Counted from the stretch's first letter, positions 53,963 to 63,550 are shown. The stretch is 64,000 nt of DNA from Aestuariibacter sp. GS-14 (GCF_006494365.1 NZ_VHIP01000008.1:62001-126000); one strand, 5' to 3'. A program made the numbers and translations. Notes: generated from the letters alone by a model not told the origin.

Positions 53963-54355
53963 ATGACCATTGATATTGCAACGCCGGCTATGTTGTTTCC
54001 GGCAATATCCTTGCTGTTGTTGGCTTATACCAATCGTTTTCTTACATTGGCCTCACTGATCCGCCACTTTGATAAAACCAACAGCAACGAAAATACCCAT
54101 GCGCAAATTCTGAATCTGCGTAAACGCATTCATTTTATTAAGCGAATGCAGGAAGCCGGCGTATTCAGCTTCTTTTTGTGCGTATTGTCGATGCTGGCTA
54201 TTTATTTGTCTTATCAGCTGGTTGGAAACTGGCTGTTTGCTGCCAGTCTGGTGTGTTTACTGTATAGCCTGTGGCAATCAGTGCGCGAAATTCGCATTTC
54301 TTTGGATGCGTTGGATGTCCACCTACAGGGGATAGATCTTGGAAAGAAATCCTGA
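53963..54355 (+). CDS. DUF2721 membrane protein
   Basis: The 130-residue protein has three hydrophobic helices at about 8-30, 68-87 and 90-108. Between the first two lies a charged segment (LRKRIHFIKRMQEAG), which is the DUF2721 pattern. Its function is unknown. The next gene starts 16 bases inside its 3' end. Confidence 0.85.
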   Translation: MTIDIATPAMLFPAISLLLLAYTNRFLTLASLIRHFDKTNSNENTHAQILNLRKRIHFIKRMQEAGVFSFFLCVLSMLAIYLSYQLVGNWLFAASLVCLLYSLWQSVREIRISLDALDVHLQGIDLGKKS

Positions 54356-54914
54356 ATTGGTCACCTACGGGCCACTGTTACCAGAGCACTTCGACACGAT
54401 TATTTCGCTGGGTAACCGGGTGCAGGGTGACGGCTATCTGAACGAAGAAAACCTTCGCCAATATTATACGCTTGGGTTAAAAGACGGCATCAACAGCGGG
54501 CATGTTGCCTGGTTTAACAATGAAATGGTGGGATTCAGGCTCAGCTTTGCACCGGGTCATTGGCCAATTGACCAATGGGCCAGCCCTGAACTGTGGGGTG
54601 TCGATCCTGCAAAAGTATGTTATTTCAAATGCAATACCGTGGATCCGGCCATGCAAGGATATGGAATCGGCACCACGTTATTAAATCTGGCCAAACAAAG
54701 TGCAACGGAGCAAGGCGCGGTTGCAGGCTTAGCCCATATATGGCTTGCCAGTCCAGGCAACAGTGCGTTTCGCTACTTCAGCAGAAACGGTGGTGTGTTG
54801 ATTAAAGAACACCCCAACAAATGGCGGGAAGCAGCAATGTACGAAGGTTACGATTGCCCGGTTTGCCCTGATATTTGTGAATGCGTTGCGGCAGAAATGC
54901 TGCTTAAATTCTAG
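54339..54914 (+). CDS. GNAT-family acetyltransferase
   Basis: The 191-residue protein has the GNAT fold: LVTYGPLLPEHFDTIISLGN at the start, then the acetyl-CoA loop VDPAMQGYGIGTTLLNLAKQ near 101-120 (motif A). A Cys-rich C-terminus (CPVCPDICEC) is odd for this family and may bind metal. The start is a TTG at 54339 inside the end of the previous gene, preceded by AGGGGAT. No better start is visible. The substrate is unknown. Confidence 0.82.
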   Translation: MERNPELVTYGPLLPEHFDTIISLGNRVQGDGYLNEENLRQYYTLGLKDGINSGHVAWFNNEMVGFRLSFAPGHWPIDQWASPELWGVDPAKVCYFKCNTVDPAMQGYGIGTTLLNLAKQSATEQGAVAGLAHIWLASPGNSAFRYFSRNGGVLIKEHPNKWREAAMYEGYDCPVCPDICECVAAEMLLKF

Positions 54915-54930
54915 TTGAAGCAGCACCTAC

Positions 54931-54972
54931 AAAAAAAGCGTGTTACCTGCTAGCCGATAACACGCTTTTTGT
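54931..54972. terminator. Bidirectional Rho-independent terminator
   Basis: AAAAAGCGTGTTA pairs with TAACACGCTTTTT around a 12-base loop and lies between the convergent GNAT and tyrS genes. A- and T-runs flank it on both sides. Confidence 0.92.
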
Positions 54973-54986
54973 TTCAGCAAATTAGC

Positions 54987-56186
54987 TTACTTTAGCGTAA
55001 TGCGGGCAAACTTGCGTTTACCTACCTGGTACACGCGTTCTGACGCTTCGGTGATCACTAAGCGAGTATCTTCTACCTTATCGCCGTCGATTTTAACCGC
55101 GCCCTGCTTAATCATACGCATGGCATCAGACGTTGAGTCCACTAAGCCTGCTTCTTTCAGCAGGTTGCCTATGGCAATTTCGCCATCAACCAGACTAACC
55201 GTTACCTCAGGCATATCATCGGGAATGGCATTTTTCTGGAAACGCTGAATAAAGTCCTGATGCGCGCCTTCCGCGGCTTCGTCGGAATGGAAGCGGGCAA
55301 TAATTTCTTTGGCCAGCGTGATTTTAATGTCGCGCGGGTTGGCACCGTCAGCCATTTGCTGTTTCAGGGCCGCAATCTCTTCCAGCGGCTTAAAGCTCAG
55401 CAGATCATAGTAGCGCCACATCAGATCATCAGTAATCGACATGATTTTACCAAACATGTCGTTTGGCTCATCCGTGATCCCAATGTAGTTATTCAGCGAC
55501 TTAGACATCTTCTGAACGCCATCCAAGCCTTCCAGCAATGGCATCATTAGCACTGCCTGTTGAGGCTGCCCCTGCTCTTTCTGCAGTTCACGGCCCATTA
55601 GCAGGTTAAAACGCTGGTCGGTACCGCCCAGTTCTACGTCGGCTTTCAATGCTACTGAATCCCAGCCTTGTACCAGTGGATACAGAAACTCATGGATCGC
55701 AATTGGCTGGCCATTACTGTAACGCTTTTTAAAGTCGTCACGCTCAAGCATGCGGGCAACCGTTTGACTGGCTGCCAGTTTAATCATGCCCGCGGCGCCA
55801 AACTCATCAAACCATTCTGAGTTAAAACGCACCTGGGTTTTTGCTGGATCCAGAATTTTAAATACCTGCTCCTGGTACGTTTTGGCATTGGCCAGTACTT
55901 GTTCTTTGGTCAGTGGCTTACGCGTAGCGTTTTTACCTGTAGGGTCGCCAATCAGACCGGTAAAATCCCCGATCAGAAAAACCACATTGTGGCCTAACTG
56001 TTGAAAAGTACGCAATTTGTTGATGAGCACCGTGTGCCCTAGGTGCAAATCGGGTGCTGTTGGATCGAAGCCCGCCTTAATGGTTAACGGTTTACCGGTT
56101 TTCAGTTTGGTAATTAATTCTTCTTCCGGCAGGATCTCATCAGTCCCGCGCTTGATCTCGGCCAGTGCAGCTTGCCAGTCGCTCAT
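54987..56186 (-). CDS. tyrS: Tyrosyl-tRNA synthetase
   Basis: The 399-residue class I synthetase charges tRNA-Tyr. The HIGH-type motif is HLGH at 48-51 ([11 protein letters not shown]), and KMSKS lies near 230. The C-terminal S4 RNA-binding domain is visible ([20 protein letters not shown]). The length suits the TyrZ-like or bacterial subgroup lacking an extended C-terminus. It is divergent from the M23 peptidase gene. Confidence 0.97.
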   Translation of the reverse strand: MSDWQAALAEIKRGTDEILPEEELITKLKTGKPLTIKAGFDPTAPDLHLGHTVLINKLRTFQQLGHNVVFLIGDFTGLIGDPTGKNATRKPLTKEQVLANAKTYQEQVFKILDPAKTQVRFNSEWFDEFGAAGMIKLAASQTVARMLERDDFKKRYSNGQPIAIHEFLYPLVQGWDSVALKADVELGGTDQRFNLLMGRELQKEQGQPQQAVLMMPLLEGLDGVQKMSKSLNNYIGITDEPNDMFGKIMSITDDLMWRYYDLLSFKPLEEIAALKQQMADGANPRDIKITLAKEIIARFHSDEAAEGAHQDFIQRFQKNAIPDDMPEVTVSLVDGEIAIGNLLKEAGLVDSTSDAMRMIKQGAVKIDGDKVEDTRLVITEASERVYQVGKRKFARITLK

Positions 56187-56360
56187 TTCTTGGATTCCAT
56201 CTAACTTCGTTCTGGGCGGGCATTTTACGCGGGCAACCCCGCTATTAAAACCCTTTATCCGCGATCAGTAGCAGATCTTTGCTAAATTCGTCGTTTTCAA
56301 ACAGGAAAATTAGCGCTCCCCCTAGCTTATCCCCTTGTAAACCGCTATTCTCAGGCTGTT

Positions 56361-57674
56361 ATGATAAAGAGAATACCCCCTAAATTGATGTCTACTATGT
56401 TAAAGCAACTACCAAGACCTCACCGGTTGGGTCTGATTGCTGCCAGCGCGTTTGTTGGTTTGCTTATCCTGCTGCCTTCTGATCAGGTTGAAGCGTCCCG
56501 TCATACCGAATCCCTAGTATTGGAAACCGGCGTACGGTACCCGCTTTCTATGCACGTGATATCGCAAGAAACTGAAGTACAAGAATTTGAAGAGAACGTT
56601 TGGCAAACGTTCGAGGTAAAGCGCGGCGACACACTGGCAAAAATTTTTAAGCGTGCGGGACTCAGCCCACAGGATACCTATGCGGTGAGTCATGCTGGTG
56701 AACAAGCCAAAACACTGGTTACTCTGTTACCCGGCGACAAACTGGATTTAGACGTACGCGACAACCAGTTTTACGGACTTCGTTATACCCTATCGGCCAC
56801 CGATACTCTGTTAATTAAGCCTGAAAGCGACGGTTCGTTAACCTCCAGTATTGATACTAAGCCAGTTGAAATACGGTACAACTTTGCTCAGGGCGAGATC
56901 AGTTCAAGTTTCTGGAATGCCGGTACAGCTGCGGGTTTAACCGATAACCAAATCATGCACCTGGCAGGAATCTTTGGCTGGGATATCGACTTCGCGATGG
57001 AAATTCGCGATGGCGATACCTTCAACGTGATTTTTGAAGAGCGATATATCGACGGTGAATTTGTCGGTTACGGCGACATCGTTGCTGCGGAATTTGTTAA
57101 CCAGGGCGAGCAGTTTCGGGCTATCCAGCACGAAGACGGCAACTATTACACCCCGGAAGGCCGCAGTATGCGCAAGAGCTTCCTGCGCGCACCAATTAAC
57201 TTTAAATATGTAAGTTCAAACTTTACTAAAGCGCGTTTTCATCCGGTGCAAAAACGCTGGAAAGCCCACCGCGGTACAGATTACGTAGCTGCTGTTGGCA
57301 CGCCGGTAATGGCCGCAGGTGATGGTAAAGTAATCAAATCTGCCTATGACAAATACAATGGCCACCACGTGTTTATTCAGCACGGCGAATCCTACACCAC
57401 CAAATACCTACATTTTAGTAAACGCGCGGTAAAAACAGGCGATACGGTAAAACAGGGGCAAACTATTGGCTATCTGGGTAGTACCGGCCTGGCGTCCGGG
57501 CCGCATTTGCACTATGAATTTCTGGTTGACGGTGTGCATCGTAACCCCAGAACAGTCGACCTTCCCAAGGCACGTCCCATTGCAGACAACGAACGTGAAA
57601 CCTTTATGAAGATTGCAGCACTCAGGCTGGATCAGTTGAATGCGTCGCGCCGTATTATGCTGGCAATGAAATAA
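56361..57674 (+). CDS. M23-family murein endopeptidase (MepM/OapA type)
   Basis: The 437-residue protein has an N-terminal membrane anchor (LGLIAASAFVGLLILLPSDQ near 26-45), a LysM-like/OapA domain at about 80-150 (FEVKRGDTLAKIFKRAGL), a Csd3-like middle domain and a C-terminal M23 peptidase domain. Zinc ligands are His and Asp in HRGTDYVAAVG and His in GPHLHYEFLVDG. It cleaves peptide cross-links in peptidoglycan and would allow cell-wall growth. It sits 6 bases before anmK, coupling wall cleavage with recycling. The start could also be the ATG at 56388 or 56397. Confidence 0.93.
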   Translation: MIKRIPPKLMSTMLKQLPRPHRLGLIAASAFVGLLILLPSDQVEASRHTESLVLETGVRYPLSMHVISQETEVQEFEENVWQTFEVKRGDTLAKIFKRAGLSPQDTYAVSHAGEQAKTLVTLLPGDKLDLDVRDNQFYGLRYTLSATDTLLIKPESDGSLTSSIDTKPVEIRYNFAQGEISSSFWNAGTAAGLTDNQIMHLAGIFGWDIDFAMEIRDGDTFNVIFEERYIDGEFVGYGDIVAAEFVNQGEQFRAIQHEDGNYYTPEGRSMRKSFLRAPINFKYVSSNFTKARFHPVQKRWKAHRGTDYVAAVGTPVMAAGDGKVIKSAYDKYNGHHVFIQHGESYTTKYLHFSKRAVKTGDTVKQGQTIGYLGSTGLASGPHLHYEFLVDGVHRNPRTVDLPKARPIADNERETFMKIAALRLDQLNASRRIMLAMK

Positions 57675-57679
57675 CGCCC

Positions 57680-58807
57680 ATGTCTTATGTGATTGGCGCG
57701 ATGTCTGGTACCAGTATGGATGGCGTAGATGCCATTCTGGTTGATATCACCCGCGATCACATTCGCCCTGTTGCTGCTTTTCACCAACCCTATCCTGAAG
57801 CCCTGTTAGCGCAATTGCACAGCCTTTGTCGAATGGGCGACAACGAATTAAATATCTGCGGCAGTGTTGATCGCGCGGTAGGCTGTGTATTCGCCAGTAC
57901 TGTGAACGGTTTGCTGGCGCAGCAAAAGCTTACTCCCGCCGACATACTGGCGATTGGCTCTCACGGCCAAACGGTTCGTCACTACCCATCGCAAGTACCA
58001 GGTATGAATCCTGAGGACGCGGGTTTTACTCTGCAAATTGGCGATCCAAATACTCTGGCTATTTTAACTGGCATTGATGTGGTGTCTGATTTCAGGCGCA
58101 AAGACATTGCCCTTGGCGGTCAGGGCGCGCCACTGGTACCGGCCTTTCATCATGCGCAGTTCAGTACATCAGGCAAAGCAAGAATAGTGGTAAACATTGG
58201 TGGGTTTGCCAACATTACTGTGCTACCGGGTGATGATCCTGCCGGGATCCGCGGTTTCGATACTGGCCCGGGCAACGTTTTGCTGGATGCCTGGTGCCTG
58301 CAACACTGCGGCAACGCTTACGATGACAATGGAAACTGGGCGGCCAGCGGCAAAGTAAACACAGTACTGCTGAATAACATGCTGGCCGATCCGTATTTTC
58401 ACGTATCCGGCCCCAAAAGTACCGGGCGGGAATATTTCAATATGGCCTGGTTGCAGCAACAATTAGTGCGTGTCCCGGCTCTGCCTGCCGAAGATGTGCA
58501 AGCCACCTTGCTCGCGCTAACCGCACACTCTATTGTCAACGCCATAAAAAACTATACGGATACCACAGAGTGCTTTGTATGCGGTGGTGGCGCGTTTAAC
58601 AGCGCACTCATGAACACCTTACAGGCCATGTTACCTGCAATAAATGTAGCCACTACCCAAGTGTTGGGTATTCCCCCCCAATGGGTAGAAGGCGTCGCCT
58701 TTGCCTGGCTTGCGTGGGCGCATTTGAATGGCATACCGGGCAATGTGCCTGCTGTTACCGGCGCTTCCCGCCGGGCGGTGTTAGGAACCTTTACCCCAGC
58801 AAGCTAA
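57680..58807 (+). CDS. anmK: Anhydro-N-acetylmuramic acid kinase
   Basis: The 375-residue protein begins MSYVIGAMSGTSMDGVDAIL, the AnmK signature, with GSHGQTVRHYP and GFDTGPGNVLLDAWC further on. It phosphorylates and opens 1,6-anhydro-MurNAc from peptidoglycan turnover to MurNAc-6-phosphate. The length is normal. Its placement directly after an M23 endopeptidase is common in gammaproteobacteria. Confidence 0.96.
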   Translation: MSYVIGAMSGTSMDGVDAILVDITRDHIRPVAAFHQPYPEALLAQLHSLCRMGDNELNICGSVDRAVGCVFASTVNGLLAQQKLTPADILAIGSHGQTVRHYPSQVPGMNPEDAGFTLQIGDPNTLAILTGIDVVSDFRRKDIALGGQGAPLVPAFHHAQFSTSGKARIVVNIGGFANITVLPGDDPAGIRGFDTGPGNVLLDAWCLQHCGNAYDDNGNWAASGKVNTVLLNNMLADPYFHVSGPKSTGREYFNMAWLQQQLVRVPALPAEDVQATLLALTAHSIVNAIKNYTDTTECFVCGGGAFNSALMNTLQAMLPAINVATTQVLGIPPQWVEGVAFAWLAWAHLNGIPGNVPAVTGASRRAVLGTFTPAS

Positions 58808-58820
58808 ACACGGAGACGTT

Positions 58821-59288
58821 ATGCGAAAGCTCGATCATGTTGATATTGCCATTTTGGCCTGTTTGTACGAAGACCCCTGCATGACCAACAAGGCCATTGC
58901 CGAAGCCATTAATATGGCTCCGTCTTCGTGTCTTGAACGCATCAAACGCTTGCAACATGAACAAGTGATCCGCGGTGCGCGCAGTGTACTCAACTTTGCC
59001 GCGTTGGGCGGGCATATTCAGGCTATGGTAGCGGTTCGTCTGTCGTCTCACAGTCGCGATACAGTAGATCAGTTTCAGCAGGAACTGGTAGCCGAAAAAG
59101 AAGTACTGAGCGTGTTTCATATGGGCGGTGAGAACGACTTTTTACTGCATGTTTGCGTACCCGACGCCCTGCACCTTCGCGATTTTATATTTAATCAAAT
59201 CACTGCCAGAGAAGCGGTTACTCACGTAGAGACTACCCTTATCTACGATCATATTACCAGCACGTCACTACCCTGTTTCCCTGATTAA
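58821..59288 (+). CDS. Lrp/AsnC-family transcriptional regulator
   Basis: The 155-residue protein has an N-terminal helix-turn-helix (ACLYEDPCMTNKAIAEAINM, then APSSCLERIKRLQ) and the C-terminal RAM/ACT-like effector domain (VLSVFHMGGENDFLLHV). Lrp-type regulators respond to amino acids. It lies 13 bases after anmK and 2.3 kb from a PLP enzyme of Cys/Met type, whose promoter has a large nested inverted repeat, a possible target. Confidence 0.92.
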   Translation: MRKLDHVDIAILACLYEDPCMTNKAIAEAINMAPSSCLERIKRLQHEQVIRGARSVLNFAALGGHIQAMVAVRLSSHSRDTVDQFQQELVAEKEVLSVFHMGGENDFLLHVCVPDALHLRDFIFNQITAREAVTHVETTLIYDHITSTSLPCFPD

Positions 59289-59463
59289 TATCCACTCGCG
59301 GGTTATCCTTAGTTCCAATATGCTATGACCTATAACGCAATGCTATTTGGAAAATCGCTTGGTTGCACACAGATCGTGAGTTAACTGATCGATGGGCTCG
59401 AGAATGCGTATAAGCTCCTCTGAGTCAGTACATCGATGCGATCACAACTACAAAGGATGACCA

Positions 59464-60558
59464 ATGACAGACAAGCATTTATTCAAGCCCATTCAATGGG
59501 CTGGCGAAACACTTAACAACCGAATGGTGCTGGCACCACTTACCCGTGGCCGCGCAGGCGAAACCCGTGTGCCCATCGATATTATGGGCGACTATTATGT
59601 GCAGCGAGCCTCAGGTGGGTTACTGATCACCGAGGCTACAGGGATTTCTTCTGAAGCCAATGGCTGGGTAGGTGCACCGGGTATCTATACCGAGGAAATG
59701 ACACATGGCTGGAAAGCCATTAACGAGCGGGTACATGCAGCTGGCGGCAAAATTGTACTGCAAATGTGGCATACCGGCCGCGCTTCGCACAGCGATTTCC
59801 ACAATGGCGAACTCCCACTTTCTGCGTCAGCCATAGCCATTAATGACGACGGCGGCATTCATACACCCAACGGTAAAAAGCCCTTTGAAGTGCCACGCGC
59901 CATGACCAAAGAAGACATCGCGCGTACCGTAGCCGACTATAAACAGGCAGCAGTGAATGCGAAAGCCGCTGGCTTCGATGGTCTTGAAGTGCATGCCGCC
60001 AATGGCTACCTGCTTAACCAGTTCCTCGACAGCCGCAGCAATCAACGCGACGATGAATACGGTGGCAGCGTAGAAAATCGCTATCGCTTCCTCGGTGAAG
60101 TCCTTAGCGCCATACTGGAAGTCTGGCCCGCAGAAAAAGTCGGCGTGCGTTTATCGCCTAACGGCGTGTTTAACGACATGGGAGCCGATGATTTCCGCGA
60201 AACCTTCTTGTATGTAGCCAAACAACTGAACGAACTTAAGTTGGGCTACCTGCACGTTATGGACGGACTGGCGTTTGGCTTCCACCAGCGTGGTGAACCT
60301 ATGACACTGGCCGAATTCCGTTCGGTATACAACGGCCTGCTGATTGGCAACTGTGGTTACGACCAGGCTGCGGCAGAGCAGCGCATTGCCGATGGCGATG
60401 CCGATATGATTGCATTTGGCCGCCCGTGGATCACCAACCCGGATTTACCAGCGCGCTTTGAACATGATTATCCGCTAGCCCCCAGCGATGATATGAGTCG
60501 CTGGTATGGCGGTGGTGCCGAAGGCTATTCAGACTACCCGGCGTACAAGCCACAGTAG
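59464..60558 (+). CDS. Old yellow enzyme-family alkene reductase
   Basis: The 364-residue protein has the OYE TIM barrel: NNRMVLAPLTRGRA near 17-30, WKAINERVHAAGGKIVLQMW near 80-99 with HTGRASH, and FDGLEVHAANGYLLNQFLDS near 178-197. It reduces activated C=C bonds with NADPH and FMN. It is like NemA. It lies alone between the Lrp gene and the PLP gene, with a terminator at 60582. Confidence 0.92.
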   Translation: MTDKHLFKPIQWAGETLNNRMVLAPLTRGRAGETRVPIDIMGDYYVQRASGGLLITEATGISSEANGWVGAPGIYTEEMTHGWKAINERVHAAGGKIVLQMWHTGRASHSDFHNGELPLSASAIAINDDGGIHTPNGKKPFEVPRAMTKEDIARTVADYKQAAVNAKAAGFDGLEVHAANGYLLNQFLDSRSNQRDDEYGGSVENRYRFLGEVLSAILEVWPAEKVGVRLSPNGVFNDMGADDFRETFLYVAKQLNELKLGYLHVMDGLAFGFHQRGEPMTLAEFRSVYNGLLIGNCGYDQAAAEQRIADGDADMIAFGRPWITNPDLPARFEHDYPLAPSDDMSRWYGGGAEGYSDYPAYKPQ

Positions 60559-60581
60559 AGATAAATCATCAATGCGTTTCA

Positions 60582-60608
60582 CAGGCGCACATCATGTGCG
60601 CCTGCTGT
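60582..60608. terminator. Stem-loop terminator between converging genes
   Basis: CAGGCGCAC pairs with GTGCGCCTG around a 5-base loop, followed by CTGTTTT. It lies between the OYE gene (plus) and the PLP enzyme (minus). Confidence 0.75.
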
Positions 60609-60612
60609 TTTA

Positions 60613-62400
60613 CTAGCCCAATAACTCAACCAAACTCGGTTGTGACGCTGCGTGTTGGCGATGCACCGTTTCAATTGTATTGAAATAGAAAGTATCGAGT
60701 TCGTCGGCACACATAAACTGCTCGCTAAAACCCGGCACAATGGGGTCAATAGCGTGCTTCAACGCCAGTACAAAGTGCGCGATCAACTGTCTTACGTTGT
60801 CGCTGCCCATAGCAATGCGCATGGTGGTGAGGCGAATACCCGCTTTTTCCTGCTCTTCCCGGCTTAACTCCGAGTGCGACGTAAGTGCCGGGCAAAGTAT
60901 TAGCGTGTTGGTTTGCCCAATACTGATTTGGTGACCAAACGCAGGCTCCAGCGAATCGAAGAAACGCGCAAATTCCACCCGGTTTAACTCAGGTAAGTCC
61001 AACTCTACAGTAAATAACGCACAGGGCCAGCCGTGCTGATGCATCTTCTCACGCAACCCGGCATTGGGATGTTCCGGCAACGCATGGCTGTTTACTTTTA
61101 CTTTGGGATGCGATGACAGAAAGCGGGTAAATACCTGGGTATTGATCACCTTGCTTAACATGCGGTGGTTCAAGGTTTTCATACCGGTTAAAACGTCGAA
61201 CGCTTTTTCCGAATCCAGGAACGAGCCTTTAATGTAGTACACATCCCAAAACAGAGTTTGCGACCAATCGACGCCCTGTGTGGAGTGCCCTTTGGGCTGG
61301 AACATACGGTGGTTTTCACCAATCACTACGCCCGCTGTTGTGGTGCCGGTACCACAAATATCCTTGGTATAACTGTGCATCACATAATCGGGGCGACTGG
61401 CTTTGTCGGCGTGTTGCAGAGGCTTGTGCAATACCGGTGTTGCCAGTGTTGAATCCAGCATGACCAGCGCATTTTCGGCATGCGCGAGTCGGCAGATTGC
61501 CGGTACATCAAGTACCAGTCCATGCGGATTACAAGGTGACTCAATGTAGACGTGTAGTTTTGCGCCACCTGCCAGTCTGTTTGCGTACTGGGTTTTCACG
61601 CTTTCCAGATGTGCAGCGAACTCAGCTTCTGAGTAGCCATCAAACCAGGCCAGCGTAATAGCCATCCGATTTTCGCGGGCAAAATAGTCGTGTAGTAATT
61701 GGAACACACCACCATACACGTTGCGCGACACTATCAGTACATCGCCGTGAGACAACACATTCGATAGCATGGCATCCACCGCCGCCATACCAGAGTTGAA
61801 GTTCCACGCCAGGTATTCCTGAGCATTGGGGCCCGCTTCCAAATCCACTATGGCGTTGGCTAACGAAATATTAGTGGGATTCATCAGGCGGCTATAAATT
61901 TGATGGGTCGATTCTTTACCCTCAAACGCCTCCTCTACCCATTCGGTACAGGCATACACATAGGTAGCCGTTTTCACTACTGCTGGTGTGGCTGAAAACA
62001 GCGCTGGCACATTGTCAAAAAGCGGGTAGTGTTGCTGAGAATCGTGGTTCAGACTTTGCCAGGTTTGACGAAACGGGTTTTGCAGGGTATCCAGTACCTT
62101 GGCAATTTGAAACGACAAAAACTTTTTGGCATTAAAATAGGCCAGCTTATCGGCTTTATCGAGGCTATCGAGGGTATCACGCGTTACTTGCCACAACTGC
62201 TGCACGCTGTCATGCGCCGCATATAAGTGTGAGGCGGTATCAGCCAACGCTTTACCGTAGGCACAGTTTGGCTGAATGCCAAAGTGCGCTAACTGCTCAT
62301 TAACCAATTCGGCAACAGACTGAGCTTCGGTAGTATGCCGCCTTGGCGAAAGCGCTTTGCTTGCAGCCGATAATTCAGAAGTAGGGTGAGAGTGAGTCAT
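60613..62400 (-). CDS. PLP-dependent Cys/Met-metabolism enzyme with N-terminal extension
   Basis: The 595-residue protein has the Cys/Met gamma-synthase or lyase fold in its last 450 residues. The PLP-anchoring Lys346 is in MHSYTKDICGTGTTT and the ring-binding Asp316 is in LVMLDSTLATP. Residues 1-140 form an extra helical domain absent from MetB or classical gamma-lyase. This long form appears in marine gammaproteobacteria. It could act as a methionine gamma-lyase or cystathionine enzyme; the reaction is not certain. ATG at 62400 follows AGG at good distance; a TTG two codons earlier is the alternative. A large nested inverted repeat lies directly upstream. Confidence 0.85.
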   Translation of the reverse strand: MTHSHPTSELSAASKALSPRRHTTEAQSVAELVNEQLAHFGIQPNCAYGKALADTASHLYAAHDSVQQLWQVTRDTLDSLDKADKLAYFNAKKFLSFQIAKVLDTLQNPFRQTWQSLNHDSQQHYPLFDNVPALFSATPAVVKTATYVYACTEWVEEAFEGKESTHQIYSRLMNPTNISLANAIVDLEAGPNAQEYLAWNFNSGMAAVDAMLSNVLSHGDVLIVSRNVYGGVFQLLHDYFARENRMAITLAWFDGYSEAEFAAHLESVKTQYANRLAGGAKLHVYIESPCNPHGLVLDVPAICRLAHAENALVMLDSTLATPVLHKPLQHADKASRPDYVMHSYTKDICGTGTTTAGVVIGENHRMFQPKGHSTQGVDWSQTLFWDVYYIKGSFLDSEKAFDVLTGMKTLNHRMLSKVINTQVFTRFLSSHPKVKVNSHALPEHPNAGLREKMHQHGWPCALFTVELDLPELNRVEFARFFDSLEPAFGHQISIGQTNTLILCPALTSHSELSREEQEKAGIRLTTMRIAMGSDNVRQLIAHFVLALKHAIDPIVPGFSEQFMCADELDTFYFNTIETVHRQHAASQPSLVELLG

Positions 62401-62407
62401 TTGCAAA

Positions 62408-62495
62408 CCTGTTCGTTAAATTTATTATTAGCTGAATATAATTCGTTAAAGACACAAAATTAAGGAATTATATTCATATAAATTTAACAAACAGG
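62408..62495. repeat. Large nested inverted repeat upstream of the PLP gene
   Basis: CCTGTTCGTTAAATTTAT (62408-62425) is the inverse of ATAAATTTAACAAACAGG (62478-62495) with one mismatch. Inside it GAATATAATTC (62434-62444) is the exact inverse of GAATTATATTC (62465-62475). The centre is AT-rich. It covers the likely promoter, so it may be a double operator or a cruciform-forming element. Confidence 0.75.
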
Positions 62496-62530
62496 AAACA
62501 AATGTTTACTGTGATGTGAATTTAGCCTGA

Positions 62531-63103
62531 TTAGATCCGCGGATCGGTGGCCTTAACCCCGGTATTATCCTGATGCTGTTGCCATAATGCGAGCAGCGCC
62601 GGATACCCCGAGAAGTCCCACAACTCCCGAAAACTCACCCAGTCGATTAAACAAAATAAACAAATTGCAGGGTAATCCCACTGACTGAATTCGCCCTTTT
62701 CGGCGTCGGCATTCAGCACACTCAACAAAGTTTCTATGCGCTCTAATTGCAGCCGGAAAAATAACAAATCCGGGTTTTGTTCAATCCCTGAGCGCTTGAG
62801 CATCATCAGTTGCACAAATGAATCGTTGGCGGCATCTATCATGGTTAACTGATTTTCCTGTTGCCAACTCAAAGGCTTAGCACCGGATTTATCCTGCAAA
62901 TAACGAAAGATAACCCGCGAGTCGAAGACCATTTGTTCGTTATCTTCAAATGCGGGTACTTTTAACGCAGGATTTTTTTCTTTCAACAACGCGCGCCCCG
63001 GGCCAGCGAAAATATCCATATTTACAAACTCGTAGTCTGTATCGCGAAGCCATAACCGAATGCGGCGAACATAGGGGGATGTGGTAGAGCCGTACAGTTT
63101 CAT
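62531..63103 (-). CDS. Glutathione S-transferase family protein
   Basis: The 190-residue protein has the thioredoxin-like GST N-terminal domain (MKLYGSTTSPYVRRIRLWLR, then PALKVPAFEDNEQMVFDSRV) and an all-helical C-terminal domain. The start at 63103 suits the family better than the longer frame. Substrate unknown. A hairpin lies to its right, after erpA. Confidence 0.88.
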   Translation of the reverse strand: MKLYGSTTSPYVRRIRLWLRDTDYEFVNMDIFAGPGRALLKEKNPALKVPAFEDNEQMVFDSRVIFRYLQDKSGAKPLSWQQENQLTMIDAANDSFVQLMMLKRSGIEQNPDLLFFRLQLERIETLLSVLNADAEKGEFSQWDYPAICLFCLIDWVSFRELWDFSGYPALLALWQQHQDNTGVKATDPRI

Positions 63104-63175
63104 GATCTGATCTCGTGGAAAATTGAGCACTCAGACTAATACGAAAAAACGGCTATTGGCAATTCAAAGGAATAA

Positions 63176-63195
63176 GCGGGGCGATAAATCCCCGC
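63176..63195 (-). terminator. Short terminator hairpin after erpA
   Basis: GCGGGG (63176-63181) pairs with CCCCGC (63190-63195) around an 8-base loop. On the minus strand it is followed by TTATT. Confidence 0.5.
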
Positions 63196-63205
63196 AAAAA
63201 TCTGT

Positions 63206-63550
63206 TTAAACGCTGAAGCTGGCGCCACAGCCACAAGTTGTAGTGGCGTTAGGGTTTTGTACCAGAAAACGCGAACCTTCCAAACCATCAACGTAGTCAA
63301 CCACGCCGCCAACCAGGTATTGCAGGCTCATGGGGTCTACCACCAGGGTTACGTCGTTTTTGTCGATAGTGGTGTCGCCGTCATTCACCTTTTCGTCAAA
63401 TGTAAAACCGTACTGGAAGCCTGAACAACCACCACCCGTTACATACACGCGAAGTTTCAGATTCGGATTTTCTTCCTCTTGCACCAGCTCTTTCACTTTG
63501 CTGGCCGCTGCGTCTGAAAACTCAATCGGAAGTGCCATCTCAACGGACAT
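63206..63550 (-). CDS. erpA: Iron-sulfur cluster insertion protein ErpA
   Basis: The 114-residue A-type carrier has the three cluster-binding cysteines: Cys42 in [10 protein letters not shown] and Cys106/Cys108 in [11 protein letters not shown]. It delivers [Fe-S] clusters to apoenzymes, including those of isoprenoid synthesis. ErpA is commonly near anmK and tyrS in related genomes, as here. The length is normal. Confidence 0.96.
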   Translation of the reverse strand: MSVEMALPIEFSDAAASKVKELVQEEENPNLKLRVYVTGGGCSGFQYGFTFDEKVNDGDTTIDKNDVTLVVDPMSLQYLVGGVVDYVDGLEGSRFLVQNPNATTTCGCGASFSV

